40,815 nt of DNA from Bacteroidota bacterium (GCA_022564295.1 JADFLR010000037.1:1-40815), one strand, 5' to 3'. Shown: positions 8,109-17,310, counted from the first letter of the stretch. Notes: a model not told the origin generated them from the letters alone. Numbers and translations: made by a program.

Positions 8109-8905
8109 TTGTCTCTTTTCCATTCCATTAATTCAATTGAAATATGTCCGATAATTACCTCAAGTTCTGCAGTAACGGGAACCTGGTATTCATCATTCGT
8201 AAACCATCCTTCATAATATCCTGTAAGTCCAAAGATACCCGTAAATCCTGTTTCACCGTCAATTCTAAAGCAATCTATTTCGTAACCAACTGCATCGATT
8301 GAGATATTTTGTTGATCAAAATAATAATTAATTCTTGTTGATGCTGTATCCCCGTTAATGAAACAAGGAACAACAACACTTCCATTTCTTTGGAGATTAA
8401 ATCTTGCAAAATATAGTAATGATAATCCGTCCTGATAGCTGCCGCTCAATTTTACCACCGTATCAAGTGATGCTTTTTGTTCATGGAGTTTGCCCTTTAA
8501 AATATGTACAAGATTATCTTCTTTGAAGAAGTATTTGGTGTAAGAAGTATCCCTTTCATTAAACGCAAATGCCTGAAAATAAACCGGGTGTAAGGTTGAA
8601 TCGAACCAACTTTCGTATATTTGGTGCAGATCTACAAAAGGCAGTCCTTCGTAAGAATCAATATAAGCTATAGATTTATAAATGATTTTTTCATCAACAG
8701 TATCTTTTGCATAAACTTTTGTTCTTAATTCTCCCAAATTCAAAAAAGCATATTTAATAATGTAGGTGAACTCATCACCAAGGTGTAGTTTATTATCGAG
8801 CGAAATATTTTTTTGAGTTATACTATCAATTTGTGAGTATGTGAATTGTATAAAACACATAAGAAATATATGGATGCATAATAATATTTTCAATCCATTA
8901 TTCAC
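8081..8905 (-). CDS. DUF3108 domain secreted protein
   Basis: A 274-residue protein with an N-terminal signal peptide (hydrophobic stretch about residues 5-22, ending 'FTYS'), followed by a beta-rich domain of the DUF3108 type: 'LHLGDEFTYIIKYAFLNLGE' at the start, then 'HQIYESWFDSTLHPVYF' and 'VGYEIDCFRIDGET'. Members are periplasmic or outer-membrane-facing proteins of unknown function. The start codon is GTG and overlaps the TGA of the S41 protease gene by four bases (GTGA), so the protein is made together with that protease. Confidence 0.8.
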   Translation of the reverse strand: MNNGLKILLCIHIFLMCFIQFTYSQIDSITQKNISLDNKLHLGDEFTYIIKYAFLNLGELRTKVYAKDTVDEKIIYKSIAYIDSYEGLPFVDLHQIYESWFDSTLHPVYFQAFAFNERDTSYTKYFFKEDNLVHILKGKLHEQKASLDTVVKLSGSYQDGLSLLYFARFNLQRNGSVVVPCFINGDTASTRINYYFDQQNISIDAVGYEIDCFRIDGETGFTGIFGLTGYYEGWFTNDEYQVPVTAELEVIIGHISIELMEWKRDKWQPPEYKD

Positions 8906-10503
8906 TTAAGTTTCGCAAGATCCTCCGCCTCATCAAAAAGAGTAACAGATTTGAGAAACTGAATGTCTATATCTAAAAGAACAGTATACCAACCTTCGTT
9001 TTTCCAGTAGTTACGTGCAACCTGTGCTTTTAGCCGTGTGAAGATATAAACTTTATCTTTATTAAATTCTTCTTCAACCAATTCAACATCTTTATCCATA
9101 GCAAAACGAATAAAGCTTTTTTCTTCTTCTGGACTAAAACTAAATTCTCTTCTAAACTTATCAAGATCATCTTTATATTTTGCTTTAAGGCGGTCGCCAT
9201 TCTTATCAAGATATTTAAGTACAAACTGATAGAACAAATTACTCCTTAACAAATCGCGAGTATAATTAGTTAGCTTTCCTGATTTTGTAATATAATCAGG
9301 TGTTATACCACCGCCACCGTATACAGTCCTTCCGCCGGAAGTCTTAAATTCCGGGCGTGAAGAATCTTGTTCGGCAGTGTGCTTAAGATTATCGCCTTCC
9401 TCTTCGTTTCGCTCTCCCAAATCAGAATAATAATCTTTTTTATTCTCATATCCTCTTTGTATCGATCTGCCCGATGGAGTAAAGTATTTAGAGATTGTAA
9501 TCCGAAGCGCTGAGTTATCGAACAGTGGGAATTGTCTTTGCACCAATCCTTTTCCAAATGATGTTTCACCAACAATCAATCCCCTGTCCCAATCCTGTAC
9601 TGCACCCGAAACAATTTCACTTGCAGATGCACTTCCCTGGTTTATTAAAACTATAAGCGGAATATCTTCGTAGGCGGATGATCTTTTGGCAAAGTAGTCT
9701 TCATCAAATTCACTTCTTCTTCCGCGAGTATAAACAATCTTTTTATCTCCGTTTATAAACAAATCTGCTATTTTTACAGCTTGATTAAGATAACCGCCGG
9801 GGTTGCCTCTTAAATCCAAAATTAGTTTTTTCATTCCGGTTGTATTTAAATCATTCAATGCATCATTAAGTTCGTCATAAGTTGTTTCGGAGAACCGGGA
9901 AACACTTACATAACCTATTTTATCATCATACATAAAATGTGTATCAACCGAATAGATTGGAATTTTATCTCGTGTTATTTTGTATTCTATACCTTCATCA
10001 ATTCCGTGCCTAATAATAGTTACTATTACTTTTGTTCCTGCTTTTCCTCTTAGTTTTTCTCTTACTTCATCATTCGTAATTCCTATACAATCTTCACCTT
10101 CTATTTTAACAATTCTATCGCCTGACATAATTCCAAGTGCTTCACTTGGACCTCCTGTAATGGGAGAAACAACTGTTAAAGTATCATTCACTACCTGGAA
10201 TTCAATTCCGATTCCTTCAAAGTCACCACGAAATGATTCTTCAATACTATCAAATTGTTTTGGAGGGATGTAAACAGAGTGGGGATCAAGTTGATCTAGC
10301 AATCCTTTTATAGCTTCTTCAACTAATTTTGGTGTATCAACTTCTTCAACATAAAATTTTTCAGTGTAGGTTAATACATCGTTAAATTTTCTTATGCCAT
10401 CGCGAAGGTTATCGCCTGAAAATATTTTCTCGATTTGAATACCGAGAACAATACCGGCAGTAAGTGCTATAAATAAAAAAGGATATTTAAATGAATTGCC
10501 CAT
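8902..10503 (-). CDS. ctpA: S41 family C-terminal processing protease (CtpA/Prc type)
   Basis: A periplasmic Ser/Lys-dyad protease of 533 residues. A membrane anchor or signal covers about residues 7-22. A PDZ domain covers about 95-170 ('GIGIEFQVVNDTL', 'SGDRIVKIEGED'). The catalytic S41 domain contains 'DLRGNPGGYLNQAV', the nucleophile region 'GSASASEIVSGA' (about 290-301) and Lys318 in 'SFGKGLVQ'. A roughly 150-residue C-terminal helical tail follows. The ATG has a good upstream GGAGA. It leads an operon with the DUF3108 protein and the hexapeptide protein. The substrate is unknown. Confidence 0.93.
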   Translation of the reverse strand: MGNSFKYPFLFIALTAGIVLGIQIEKIFSGDNLRDGIRKFNDVLTYTEKFYVEEVDTPKLVEEAIKGLLDQLDPHSVYIPPKQFDSIEESFRGDFEGIGIEFQVVNDTLTVVSPITGGPSEALGIMSGDRIVKIEGEDCIGITNDEVREKLRGKAGTKVIVTIIRHGIDEGIEYKITRDKIPIYSVDTHFMYDDKIGYVSVSRFSETTYDELNDALNDLNTTGMKKLILDLRGNPGGYLNQAVKIADLFINGDKKIVYTRGRRSEFDEDYFAKRSSAYEDIPLIVLINQGSASASEIVSGAVQDWDRGLIVGETSFGKGLVQRQFPLFDNSALRITISKYFTPSGRSIQRGYENKKDYYSDLGERNEEEGDNLKHTAEQDSSRPEFKTSGGRTVYGGGGITPDYITKSGKLTNYTRDLLRSNLFYQFVLKYLDKNGDRLKAKYKDDLDKFRREFSFSPEEEKSFIRFAMDKDVELVEEEFNKDKVYIFTRLKAQVARNYWKNEGWYTVLLDIDIQFLKSVTLFDEAEDLAKLK

Positions 10504-10896
10504 TTTATCTCCGATTAGAAAAGAATTTTAAAATTTTTTGATTGCTAACTTATTATACTAAATATAATAATCTTTAATGATTAAAAACATTGTTTTAGCA
10601 AGCAATAATTATACCTCATTATAATAAGTACTTTTTTGGGGATAATTAAATGTCCCAAATGTTATTTCGAAACCATCATTAATTGGTGGGAAAAACTTAC
10701 TATATGTTGTAAGTATTAGATTTCTCAGTCGCCGCATTTACTCCATATAGATAAGCTATTTCGAAATGACGATAATTTAGATTTAAGATGATTTCATTTT
10801 CACAAGATAAAAACGTCTGGATAGCAACGTCTAATTGGTTATCTTGAGCATGTAGTTTCCAAACAGAAAAAATAATTATTGCACAACAGCTTGAAA
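10504..10896. other. 393-base gap between lysS and the S41 protease: no gene seen
   Basis: No open frame of interest was found on either strand. The part next to the protease start (10504-10620) is very AT-rich and should hold its promoter. The middle has the feel of decayed repeat: TTTGGG/CCCAAA can pair at 10637-10660, the palindrome ATTTCGAAAT occurs at 10758-10767 with a near copy at 10664-10672, 'CAAGATAA' and 'TTATCTTG' form an inverted pair around 10802-10848, and 'AACGTCT' is present twice in direct orientation. No transposase remnant was recognised. Confidence 0.5.
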
Positions 10897-12399
10897 TTAT
10901 GCTTCCGGTTTCATTTGCGGAAAGAAAATTACATCACGAATAGAGGTTTGGTTTGTTAATAACATAACAAGCCGGTCAATTCCAACACCTAATCCGGCAG
11001 TTGGTGGGAAACCATATTCTAATGCTCTTAGGAAATCTTCATCAACCTGATGAGCTTCTTCGTCTCCTGCATCTCTTAGTTTTACCTGGTCTTCAAATCT
11101 TATTCTCTGGTCAATAGGATCGTTCAACTCTGAGAAAGCATTACATATTTCTCTACCGGCAACATAAGCTTCAAATCTTTCAACTAATCCTTCTTTGCTT
11201 CTATGCTTTTTTGCAAGAGGAGAAAGTATTAATGGATAATCAATAACAAACGTGGGTTGTATGAGTTCCGGTTCAATAGCTGCACCAAATATTTCATCTA
11301 TTAATTTTGCTTTTCCTTCTGCAGCTGAAATATCAACACCAAGATTTTTAGCAAGTCCCTTTAACTCATCATCAGTTGCATTTAATACATCAACCCCTGT
11401 TTTATCTTTAATAGCTTCAACAAAAGAAATTCTTTTCCAAGGAGTTTTAAAGTCTATCTGGTTTCCTTCATAATAAAATTCAAGTGTCTGAAAAACTGAT
11501 TTGCAAACATGAGTGGTCATTTTCTCAACAAATTCCATCATCCATTCATAATCTTTGTATGGAACATACAACTCCATCATAGTAAATTCCGGATTGTGCG
11601 TGCGGTCCATTCCTTCATTTCTAAAATCTTTTGATATTTCATAAACACCGTTAAATCCGCCAACAATTAATCTTTTAAGATAAAGTTCATCGGCTATTCT
11701 TAAATAAAGATCAATATTAAGTGAGTTATGATGTGTAATGAACGGTTTTGCTGCGGCTCCTCCGTAAAGTGGTTGTAGTATGGGAGTTTCAACTTCTATG
11801 TAATCCTGTGCATCAAGATAATTGCGCAGTGCTGTAATTATTTTGCTACGGTAAACGAAAGTATTTTTCACTTCCGGATTTACAATCAAATCAACATAAC
11901 GCTGTCTGTAACGTAATTCTTTATCAGTAAACTGATCGTAAATAATTTTGTTACCATCTTCATCTGTTGCTTCTTTTGCAATTGGCAGCGGTCTTAACGA
12001 TTTTGATAATAATTCCAGGGAAGTAACATGAACCGAGGTCTCTCCCGTTTTCGTTTTAAATATGTAACCTTCAATTCCAACGATATCGCCAATATCCATA
12101 AGCTTAAAAGCAGCATACTGATCACCAATTTCATCTTTACGAAGATACATTTGTATTCTACCTTTGTGATCCAAAATATGTGCGAAAGACGCTTTACCCA
12201 TTCTGCGGATCGCCATAATTCTTCCGGCAATCTTTACATTTCTTTTTTCATCTTCCTTATAATTATCTTTTATATCTTCCGAATCAGAATCCACGTCAAA
12301 TGAATAAGCATAAGGTTGAAAACCTTTTTCGTTTAGTTCATTTAACTCTTCATATCTTCTTTTAATTAATTCATTTACATCTTTAAGATTTGTTTCCAC
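10897..12399 (-). CDS. lysS: lysyl-tRNA synthetase, class II
   Basis: Charges tRNA-Lys. The 500 residues are the usual length. The N-terminal OB-fold anticodon-binding domain ('[21 protein letters not shown]') is followed by the class II catalytic core: motif 1 region '[21 protein letters not shown]', motif 2 '[20 protein letters not shown]' and motif 3 '[14 protein letters not shown]'. The start codon is GTG at 12399 with a strong GGAGG five bases before it. The gene stands alone, between a repeat-bearing gap and a gene-free gap. Confidence 0.96.
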   Translation of the reverse strand: METNLKDVNELIKRRYEELNELNEKGFQPYAYSFDVDSDSEDIKDNYKEDEKRNVKIAGRIMAIRRMGKASFAHILDHKGRIQMYLRKDEIGDQYAAFKLMDIGDIVGIEGYIFKTKTGETSVHVTSLELLSKSLRPLPIAKEATDEDGNKIIYDQFTDKELRYRQRYVDLIVNPEVKNTFVYRSKIITALRNYLDAQDYIEVETPILQPLYGGAAAKPFITHHNSLNIDLYLRIADELYLKRLIVGGFNGVYEISKDFRNEGMDRTHNPEFTMMELYVPYKDYEWMMEFVEKMTTHVCKSVFQTLEFYYEGNQIDFKTPWKRISFVEAIKDKTGVDVLNATDDELKGLAKNLGVDISAAEGKAKLIDEIFGAAIEPELIQPTFVIDYPLILSPLAKKHRSKEGLVERFEAYVAGREICNAFSELNDPIDQRIRFEDQVKLRDAGDEEAHQVDEDFLRALEYGFPPTAGLGVGIDRLVMLLTNQTSIRDVIFFPQMKPEA

Positions 12400-12470
12400 A
12401 AAATCCTCCGAATCTGTTTACTTCAATAATTTATTTCAACATTTAATATTAACTAGCTTTGAGGAGACTA

Positions 12471-12627
12471 TCTCAAAAGTACTAACTAATTGTCATTCCC
12501 GTGTAAACCTGCCTACCGGACAGGCAGTCGGGAATCCAAAACTTTTATTACAATTTAGATTCCCACTTTTCCAGATAAGTCGGGCCAGGCAGTGGGAATG
12601 ACAATCTCCTATAATTTACTTTTGAGA
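12471..12627. repeat. Palindromic MITE-like element, about 157 bases
   Basis: The element is a nested inverted repeat. The outer arms TCTCAAAAGTA (12471-12481) and TACTTTTGAGA (12617-12627) are exact reverse complements. The inner arms ATTGTCATTCCC (12489-12500) and GGGAATGACAAT (12594-12605) are also exact. Inside is a short hairpin 'GCCTACCGGACAGGC' and a related degenerate copy 'GGGCCAGGCAG'. There is no coding frame. Symmetry and size fit a non-autonomous mobile element or a large intergenic palindrome. It lies between lysS and rluB, where it could also act as a transcript end for scp/rluB. No target-site duplication was established. Confidence 0.7.
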
Positions 12628-12664
12628 CAACTTCATAATATTAGTTTTTCTACTAAATAGTTCT

Positions 12665-13375
12665 TTAGGAATATTTTTTTATAAGTTTTTGTACTTCCGA
12701 TTTATTCATCTTTCTATATGTACCTAAAGGAATACCAGCTTTGATTCCTGCAAAACTTTTCCTGTTTAAACTTTTAACATTGTAATTCAATGCTTCGAAC
12801 ATTCTTTTTACAAAGTGATTCCTTCCTTCAACAATTTCAACTTCAACTACTTTTCTATTCTTCGGATTAGCAAAAGTTATCTTTACAAACTTGCCTCTTC
12901 TTCTATCGATAAAAACTCCTTTTAAAAGTTCCTTTTTATCAATTTCATCTAATTGTCTATCCAATTTCACTTCATAAGTTTTAGGCACTTTATTTTTTGG
13001 ATGAGTAAGTAAATTAGAAAAATCACCATCGTTTGTTAGAAGAAGAACACCGGTTGTGTTATAATCCAGCCTTCCTACCGGATAAATATTTTCTCTTGTC
13101 TTTATTAAATCCACAACGGTTTTTCTATTCTTCTCATCATTTGTAGTGCTAATGGTTCCCTTGGGTTTGTTGAGTAAATAATAAGCGTTCTTTATTGTTT
13201 TAACTCTTTCCCCGTCAATAAAAACTTCGTCTCTATCAGGATTTATTCTGTAACTTAACTCAATAATTACTTTGTTATTTACACTAACTCTTCCCTGCAG
13301 AATTAATTCTTCAGCTTTTCTGCGTGATGTGATTCCGCTTTCAGCAATATACTTATTGATTCTCTTTAGTGCCAT
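12665..13375 (-). CDS. rluB: pseudouridine synthase, RluB/RsuA family
   Basis: Isomerises uridine in rRNA. From the ATG at 13375 the protein is 236 residues: an N-terminal S4 RNA-binding domain ('MALKRINKYIAESGITSRRKAEELI') and the synthase domain with the catalytic Asp in 'GRLDYNTTGVLLLTNDG', then 'RNHFVKRMFEALNYNVKSL'. The frame is open up to 13411, but those extra residues overlap scpB and are not family-like. The start lies 23 bases inside the end of scpB. The order scpA-scpB-rluB is widespread in bacteria. Exact rRNA target (23S by RluB analogy) is inferred. Confidence 0.92.
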   Translation of the reverse strand: MALKRINKYIAESGITSRRKAEELILQGRVSVNNKVIIELSYRINPDRDEVFIDGERVKTIKNAYYLLNKPKGTISTTNDEKNRKTVVDLIKTRENIYPVGRLDYNTTGVLLLTNDGDFSNLLTHPKNKVPKTYEVKLDRQLDEIDKKELLKGVFIDRRRGKFVKITFANPKNRKVVEVEIVEGRNHFVKRMFEALNYNVKSLNRKSFAGIKAGIPLGTYRKMNKSEVQKLIKKYS

Positions 13376-14003
13376 CGTGTTCTTCCATTTCCTTTTCGGC
13401 TTCTTCTTCAATCGTATTCATTAATATTTGTCTTTTCTGTTCAATAAAATCTTCGTCGTTCATTATCTCTTCTATTTCGCGCGGCTTGGGAAGATCGAAT
13501 AGTGTATTTAATCCAAAATATTTTAAAAATTCATCGGTCGTAGCATAAAGTAAGGGTCTGCCGACAGATTCTGATCTCCCTTTTATTGCAATTAAATTTT
13601 TCTCAAGCAGCGAACTAATTATATGATCGGAATTCACACCTCTAATTGTTTCAAGTTCGGGTTTGGTTATCGGCTGTTTGTATGCAACAATAGAAAGAGT
13701 CTCAAGCGCTGCTGGACTTAACCTTCGCCTGGTTTTTTCAGATGATAAATAACCAACATATTTTGCATATTCTTCCAAAGTCGCAAAAAGATAGCCGTTT
13801 GCAATTTTAACAATTCTGAACGAATTATTTCCTTCGCTGTATTTTTTATTTAATTGTTCAACAACATTTTCAATATCTTTTGCGGTGATTTCTATATCTT
13901 CACCATCAATTCCTTTAATAGCGTTAATAATTTCAGCACATTTGAGTGAATCATCCGAAGAGAAAATTAATGCTTCAATTATTGAATTGTAAATCCTGTC
14001 CAT
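13353..14003 (-). CDS. scpB: segregation and condensation protein B
   Basis: ScpB is a kleisin-associated protein that forms the Smc-ScpA-ScpB condensin. The likely start is the ATG at 14003 ('MDRIYNSIIEALIFSSDD'), giving about 216 residues; the frame stays open to 14057 inside scpA. Two winged-helix domains are evident, with the conserved 'LSPAALETLSIVAYKQPITKPELETIRGV' in the middle. The C-terminal tail is acidic. It overlaps scpA and rluB at its two ends, so all three are translated in a coupled manner. Smc itself is not in the window. Confidence 0.93.
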   Translation of the reverse strand: MDRIYNSIIEALIFSSDDSLKCAEIINAIKGIDGEDIEITAKDIENVVEQLNKKYSEGNNSFRIVKIANGYLFATLEEYAKYVGYLSSEKTRRRLSPAALETLSIVAYKQPITKPELETIRGVNSDHIISSLLEKNLIAIKGRSESVGRPLLYATTDEFLKYFGLNTLFDLPKPREIEEIMNDEDFIEQKRQILMNTIEEEAEKEMEEHDGTKENQ

Positions 14004-14721
14004 TCTCAATCCTGTATAAAATAAAATCGTTATAGTTAGTTGATTCTTTAATTCCAACGCTGCTCATTTTAACCAACTCTAATAGAGCAATAAAAGTTAT
14101 TACTACTCTAATTTTTTCTTTCATATTTTCCACGAGTGTTAAAAAGTGTAATTCAGTTTTATCTTTAAATTGCGAAAAAATAAAATCAATCTGTTCATCA
14201 ATCGAAATATTTAGTTTACGTATCTGGTGAACCGGTTCCTCTTTGATTTCTTCAATCGCACGTTTAAATGCCTTAGCAAGATCATAAATAGATACATTCT
14301 TTAGTAGTATTTCATATTCCGGTGGAGTTTCGCTAACATCCGCATCAAAATTCCCTCTGAATTTTATTTTTCTTTGGTTCGATTCATAAAATGAAAGCTC
14401 TTCCGAAACTTCCTTGTATTTTTTATACTCAAGCAGAGCTTGTATAAGTTCTGCGCGGGGATCAATCTCATCGCCCTTCTCATCAATCTCTCTTGGCAGA
14501 AGCATTCTGGCTTTAATGTGCACAAGAGTGGAAGCCATCAAAATGAAATCGCCAGCAATTTCTAAATCCAATATTTTTATAAAGTTAACATACTCCAAGT
14601 ATTCTTTTGTAATATGCGAGATTGGAATATCGTAAATATTCAGTTCATCTCTTTTAATAAAAAATAATAAAAGATCGAGAGGTCCTTCAAATTGTTCCAA
14701 TTTAATTTTATACACAATCAA
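13975..14721 (-). CDS. scpA: segregation and condensation protein A (kleisin)
   Basis: The kleisin subunit of the bacterial condensin. The protein of up to 248 residues starts with the family hallmark 'LEQFEGPLDLLLFFIKRDELNIYDI', continues with 'FILMASTLVHIKARMLLP', and ends in a winged-helix ('VVITFIALLELVKM'). The start is TTG at 14721 or GTG at 14715; there is no ATG. The TTG overlaps the trpS stop by four bases, so scpA depends on trpS translation. It overlaps scpB by about 30 bases. Confidence 0.93.
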   Translation of the reverse strand: MIVYKIKLEQFEGPLDLLLFFIKRDELNIYDIPISHITKEYLEYVNFIKILDLEIAGDFILMASTLVHIKARMLLPREIDEKGDEIDPRAELIQALLEYKKYKEVSEELSFYESNQRKIKFRGNFDADVSETPPEYEILLKNVSIYDLAKAFKRAIEEIKEEPVHQIRKLNISIDEQIDFIFSQFKDKTELHFLTLVENMKEKIRVVITFIALLELVKMSSVGIKESTNYNDFILYRIENGQDLQFNN

Positions 14722-15698
14722 CCCATCTTCATTTTTTCTCTTACTTCAGCCATTGTATTCTGTGCTTCTGCTCTTCCCTTCTTTTCACCATCCGATAAAA
14801 TATCCTTTACTTCATTCATATTATCTTCATAATATTTACGCTTGTCAATTATCGGTTCTAAAAAAGAAGATATTTTTGATGCACAATTCATCTTGCAATC
14901 GAAACATCCCAACTCGCCCGATCTGCAATCTTTTTCTATTTCAGGAATTTCATCAGGATTAAACTTTTTGTGATAAGAAAACACCAGACAAATTTCGGGA
15001 TGACCGTGATCACCTTTCCTAATTTTCTGCGGATCAGTAACTGCTTTTTTAAGTTTTGCTTTTACAACTCCCGGTTCATCTGAAAGAAGAATTGTGTTGT
15101 TAAGTGATTTACTCATTTTAGCATCACCGTTAAGTCCCGGAAGTCGTGCAAACCTAGTTAACAACGGTTCGGGTTCAGGGAATACTTTCCCGTATTGGTT
15201 ATTAAATTTTCTTGCTATCTCTCTTGTTATCTCAACGTGTGGAACCTGGTCTTCGCCAACAGGAACAAAATCTCCTTTATAAAGAAGAATATCAGCCGAT
15301 TGTAAAACCGGGTAACCAAGATGCCCGTAGATTGTATGTTTAATGTGCAAATCTCTAATCTGATCTTTAAGAGTTGGATTTCTTTCCAAACGGTGTACGG
15401 TAATAAGCATGCTGAATATCAATTGCAGTTCAGTATGTTCTTTAATTTGCGATTGTCTGAACATAGGGCTTTTGTTTGGATCGAGACCTGCTGCCAGCCA
15501 ATCAATTAGCATATCAATTGTGTTTTGATAAACATCATCGGTATTTAAATCTGTTGTAAGAACATGATAATCAGCAATAAGATGAAAATTTTGATATTCA
15601 TCCTGAAGCTTTATCCAATTCTCCAACGCACCAACATAATGCCCGATATGGAGTTTCCCTGTCGGACGCATTCCGCTAAGTATTCTTTTTTTCTGCAT
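14718..15698 (-). CDS. trpS: tryptophanyl-tRNA synthetase
   Basis: Charges tRNA-Trp. The 326 residues match bacterial TrpRS. The class I signatures are 'GKLHIGHYVGAL' near the N terminus and 'AKMSKSLNNTI' around residue 200. A Cys-rich stretch 'CRSGELGCFDCKMNC' near residue 260 resembles the metal/Fe-S binding pattern of one TrpRS subgroup. It heads the trpS-scpA-scpB-rluB chain with overlapping ends. Confidence 0.95.
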   Translation of the reverse strand: MQKKRILSGMRPTGKLHIGHYVGALENWIKLQDEYQNFHLIADYHVLTTDLNTDDVYQNTIDMLIDWLAAGLDPNKSPMFRQSQIKEHTELQLIFSMLITVHRLERNPTLKDQIRDLHIKHTIYGHLGYPVLQSADILLYKGDFVPVGEDQVPHVEITREIARKFNNQYGKVFPEPEPLLTRFARLPGLNGDAKMSKSLNNTILLSDEPGVVKAKLKKAVTDPQKIRKGDHGHPEICLVFSYHKKFNPDEIPEIEKDCRSGELGCFDCKMNCASKISSFLEPIIDKRKYYEDNMNEVKDILSDGEKKGRAEAQNTMAEVREKMKMG

Positions 15699-15996
15699 AG
15701 TTTATAAATTATGAAAGAATTTAATACTAAAAATAACAATTATGGGGATATTTTCCTTCAAAATATCCAATTTCTAAGAAGGTTGAATAGATTTGTCCCC
15801 AAATGAGGCTTTAAACTTTTTTCTGTTTTTTGGAATATCGAACATCTACTCATCTCGGAGACGAAGTCTACGGATTAACGAATTTAGAATTTTGAAGTTT
15901 TCTAGTTACATCTTATCCCGATTATAATCGGGACGTTAATGGATATTCATCATTCATTTTATTTTAAAAGATACTTGTATAGCCACAAGAACATGA
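15699..15996. repeat. Gene-free gap with palindromes and decayed repeat
   Basis: There is no gene. Two clear symmetric elements are present: GGATATTTT-CCTTC-AAAATATCC at 15746-15768 and the perfect 18-base palindrome TCCCGATTATAATCGGGA at 15916-15933. Between them is a stretch around 15835-15900 with 'GAATATCGAACATC' and 'TTTAGAATTTTGAAGTTTT' flavour, typical of low-complexity intergenic repeat debris. No terminator with a T-tail is evident for the HNH frame that ends at 15997. Confidence 0.55.
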
Positions 15997-16533
15997 TTAG
16001 GAAAGATAAAGATAGGGCTTCCATTTCTCATCAATTTTGCCCACAACATTTTTTATAAACATAATATGACTCGGCTTAAAAGGTTTGAATTTCATTATCA
16101 TATCTGCTTCTTCGGGTGTACTGTCGCCTTTTTTATTATTGCAAACTGTACAGGCACTAATCAAATTATCCCAGGAATCAGTACCGCCACGTGCTTTAGG
16201 CACAATGTGATCAATAGTTAAACGAAGGTCGCCCCTTCCACAGTAAGCACATTTGTAAAGATCGCGTCTTAAAATATTTCTACGGGTTAATACAACACGT
16301 TTGTAGGGTACACGAACAAATCTGCTTAGTCTTATAACGCTTGGCCAGGGATACTGAATATTAACCGAGCGGACTTTTTTCTTATCATCATTAAGGATTA
16401 TTTCAGCTTTACCGAGGTAGCAAAGTATTATTGCTTTTCGGATGTTACATACCGTAAGAGGTTCGTAACTCTGATTCAGGATCAGAACCTTTGCATTAAG
16501 TCTCCCATTTGTTCGTTTTGCAAGTTCGAATGC
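15997..16533 (-). CDS. HNH endonuclease; start codon missing, possibly a pseudogene
   Basis: The open frame encodes a typical stand-alone HNH protein: 'AKVLILNQSYEPLTVCN' at the front, 'PWPSVIRLSRFVRVPYKR', then the zinc/HNH core with 'KCAYCGRG', 'TIDHIVPKARGGTDSWDN' and 'CTVCNNKKGD', ending 'KWKPYLYLS'. All core residues look intact over about 168 residues. However, between the in-frame TAA (16534-16536) and the core there is no ATG, GTG or TTG; only CTG (in 'VLIL') or ATC/ATT-type codons are available. The first standard in-frame start is a GTG at 16203, inside the HNH motif. A good 'AGGAGAG' lies just before the TAA and a 'GGGAG' six bases before an out-of-frame ATG. The start is unresolved. 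Confidence 0.7.
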   Translation of the reverse strand, partial: AFELAKRTNGRLNAKVLILNQSYEPLTVCNIRKAIILCYLGKAEIILNDDKKKVRSVNIQYPWPSVIRLSRFVRVPYKRVVLTRRNILRRDLYKCAYCGRGDLRLTIDHIVPKARGGTDSWDNLISACTVCNNKKGDSTPEEADMIMKFKPFKPSHIMFIKNVVGKIDEKWKPYLYLS

Positions 16534-16731
16534 TTACTCTCCTCTTATCTGTTTTTTGTGTTGAAAAATAAAATATGCTTTAAAAATAATTCTAACGATC
16601 AAAAGCACCAAGCTTATAATTAAGAATGTTATAAACCAAGTATTTGGTACTAATTTAATTATTACAAGAATCAGCAAAATTGAAATGATACTTATAGTAC
16701 CATAATTGATTATTTTATAATACTTTTTCAA
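16534..16731 (-). CDS. small two-helix membrane protein, unknown
   Basis: A 65-residue frame made of two hydrophobic segments (about residues 10-28 and 31-52) between basic ends ('MKKYYK' and 'HKKQIRGE'). I do not recognise the family. The stop codon lies in the same frame as the HNH nuclease that follows with no spacer, and the last codons supply its potential Shine-Dalgarno (AGGAGAG). It could be a real short protein or a by-product of the AT-rich region; the basic/hydrophobic layout favours a real one. Confidence 0.45.
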   Translation of the reverse strand: MKKYYKIINYGTISIISILLILVIIKLVPNTWFITFLIISLVLLIVRIIFKAYFIFQHKKQIRGE

Positions 16732-16914
16732 GAATAATTTATCTTAATCAGATATAAAAAATTTTAGCTTATTAAACTAATAATCAATTCAGTTAATTAC
16801 AATTAAATAAACTTGAAACTCATTTTTCAGACATGCAGGGTGGCAGTTATCTCACAATCAAAAATATCAGTAAAGTATTACAATTATGAGTTAACAATGA
16901 ATAATTCCAAGGTT

Positions 16915-17298
16915 TTAATTTGAATCCGTTTTATAAATTATTGCAACACATACAACATAATTTTCAGAATGACTGATTGAAATTTTCAAACTTTTATCAT
17001 CAGATAAAAACTCTTTTAATTTCCCACACATTGTTACACGAGGCATTCCTGTGGGTTCGTTGAATATTTCAATTTCCTGCCAGCTAAGCTTTTCTTGCCA
17101 GCCTGTAACAAGTGCTTTGTAAACTGCTTCCTTTGCGGCAAACCGCGCTGCAAAGTGCTGGTATTTATTTGCCTTGCTCTCGCAGTATTTAATTTCGGTT
17201 GGAGTATAAATTTTAGAAAGGAATCGATCACCATTTTTTTTAATGCTGTTTTTTATGCGATCAATCTCGATTATGTCAGTGCCAATACCAATTACCAT
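16915..17298 (-). CDS. acpS: holo-[acyl-carrier-protein] synthase
   Basis: Transfers 4'-phosphopantetheine from CoA to acyl carrier protein. The 127 residues fit the AcpS family. The Mg-binding N terminus reads 'MVIGIGTDIIEIDRIK', and the second signature is 'FAARFAAKEAVYKALVTGW'. 'LKISISHSENYVVCVAI' is the usual C-terminal strand. It lies 12 bases downstream of the MCE gene, probably last in that operon. Confidence 0.95.
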   Translation of the reverse strand: MVIGIGTDIIEIDRIKNSIKKNGDRFLSKIYTPTEIKYCESKANKYQHFAARFAAKEAVYKALVTGWQEKLSWQEIEIFNEPTGMPRVTMCGKLKEFLSDDKSLKISISHSENYVVCVAIIYKTDSN

Positions 17299-17310
17299 TT
17301 TATATTTATA

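Noticed and set aside
9303-9575. 90-codon open frame inside the S41 protease gene
   Set aside because: Lies in another frame of a confident gene, with no own start signal or recognisable protein features.
10504-10896. tRNA or small RNA gene in the gap before the S41 protease
   Set aside because: No cloverleaf, no CCA end and no conserved loop sequences were found; only weak inverted repeats.
16534-16731. A membrane-anchored HNH nuclease made by reading through the TAA
   Set aside because: The frames match, but TAA is an efficient stop, there is no readthrough context or known precedent in this family, and the HNH part resembles soluble stand-alone proteins.
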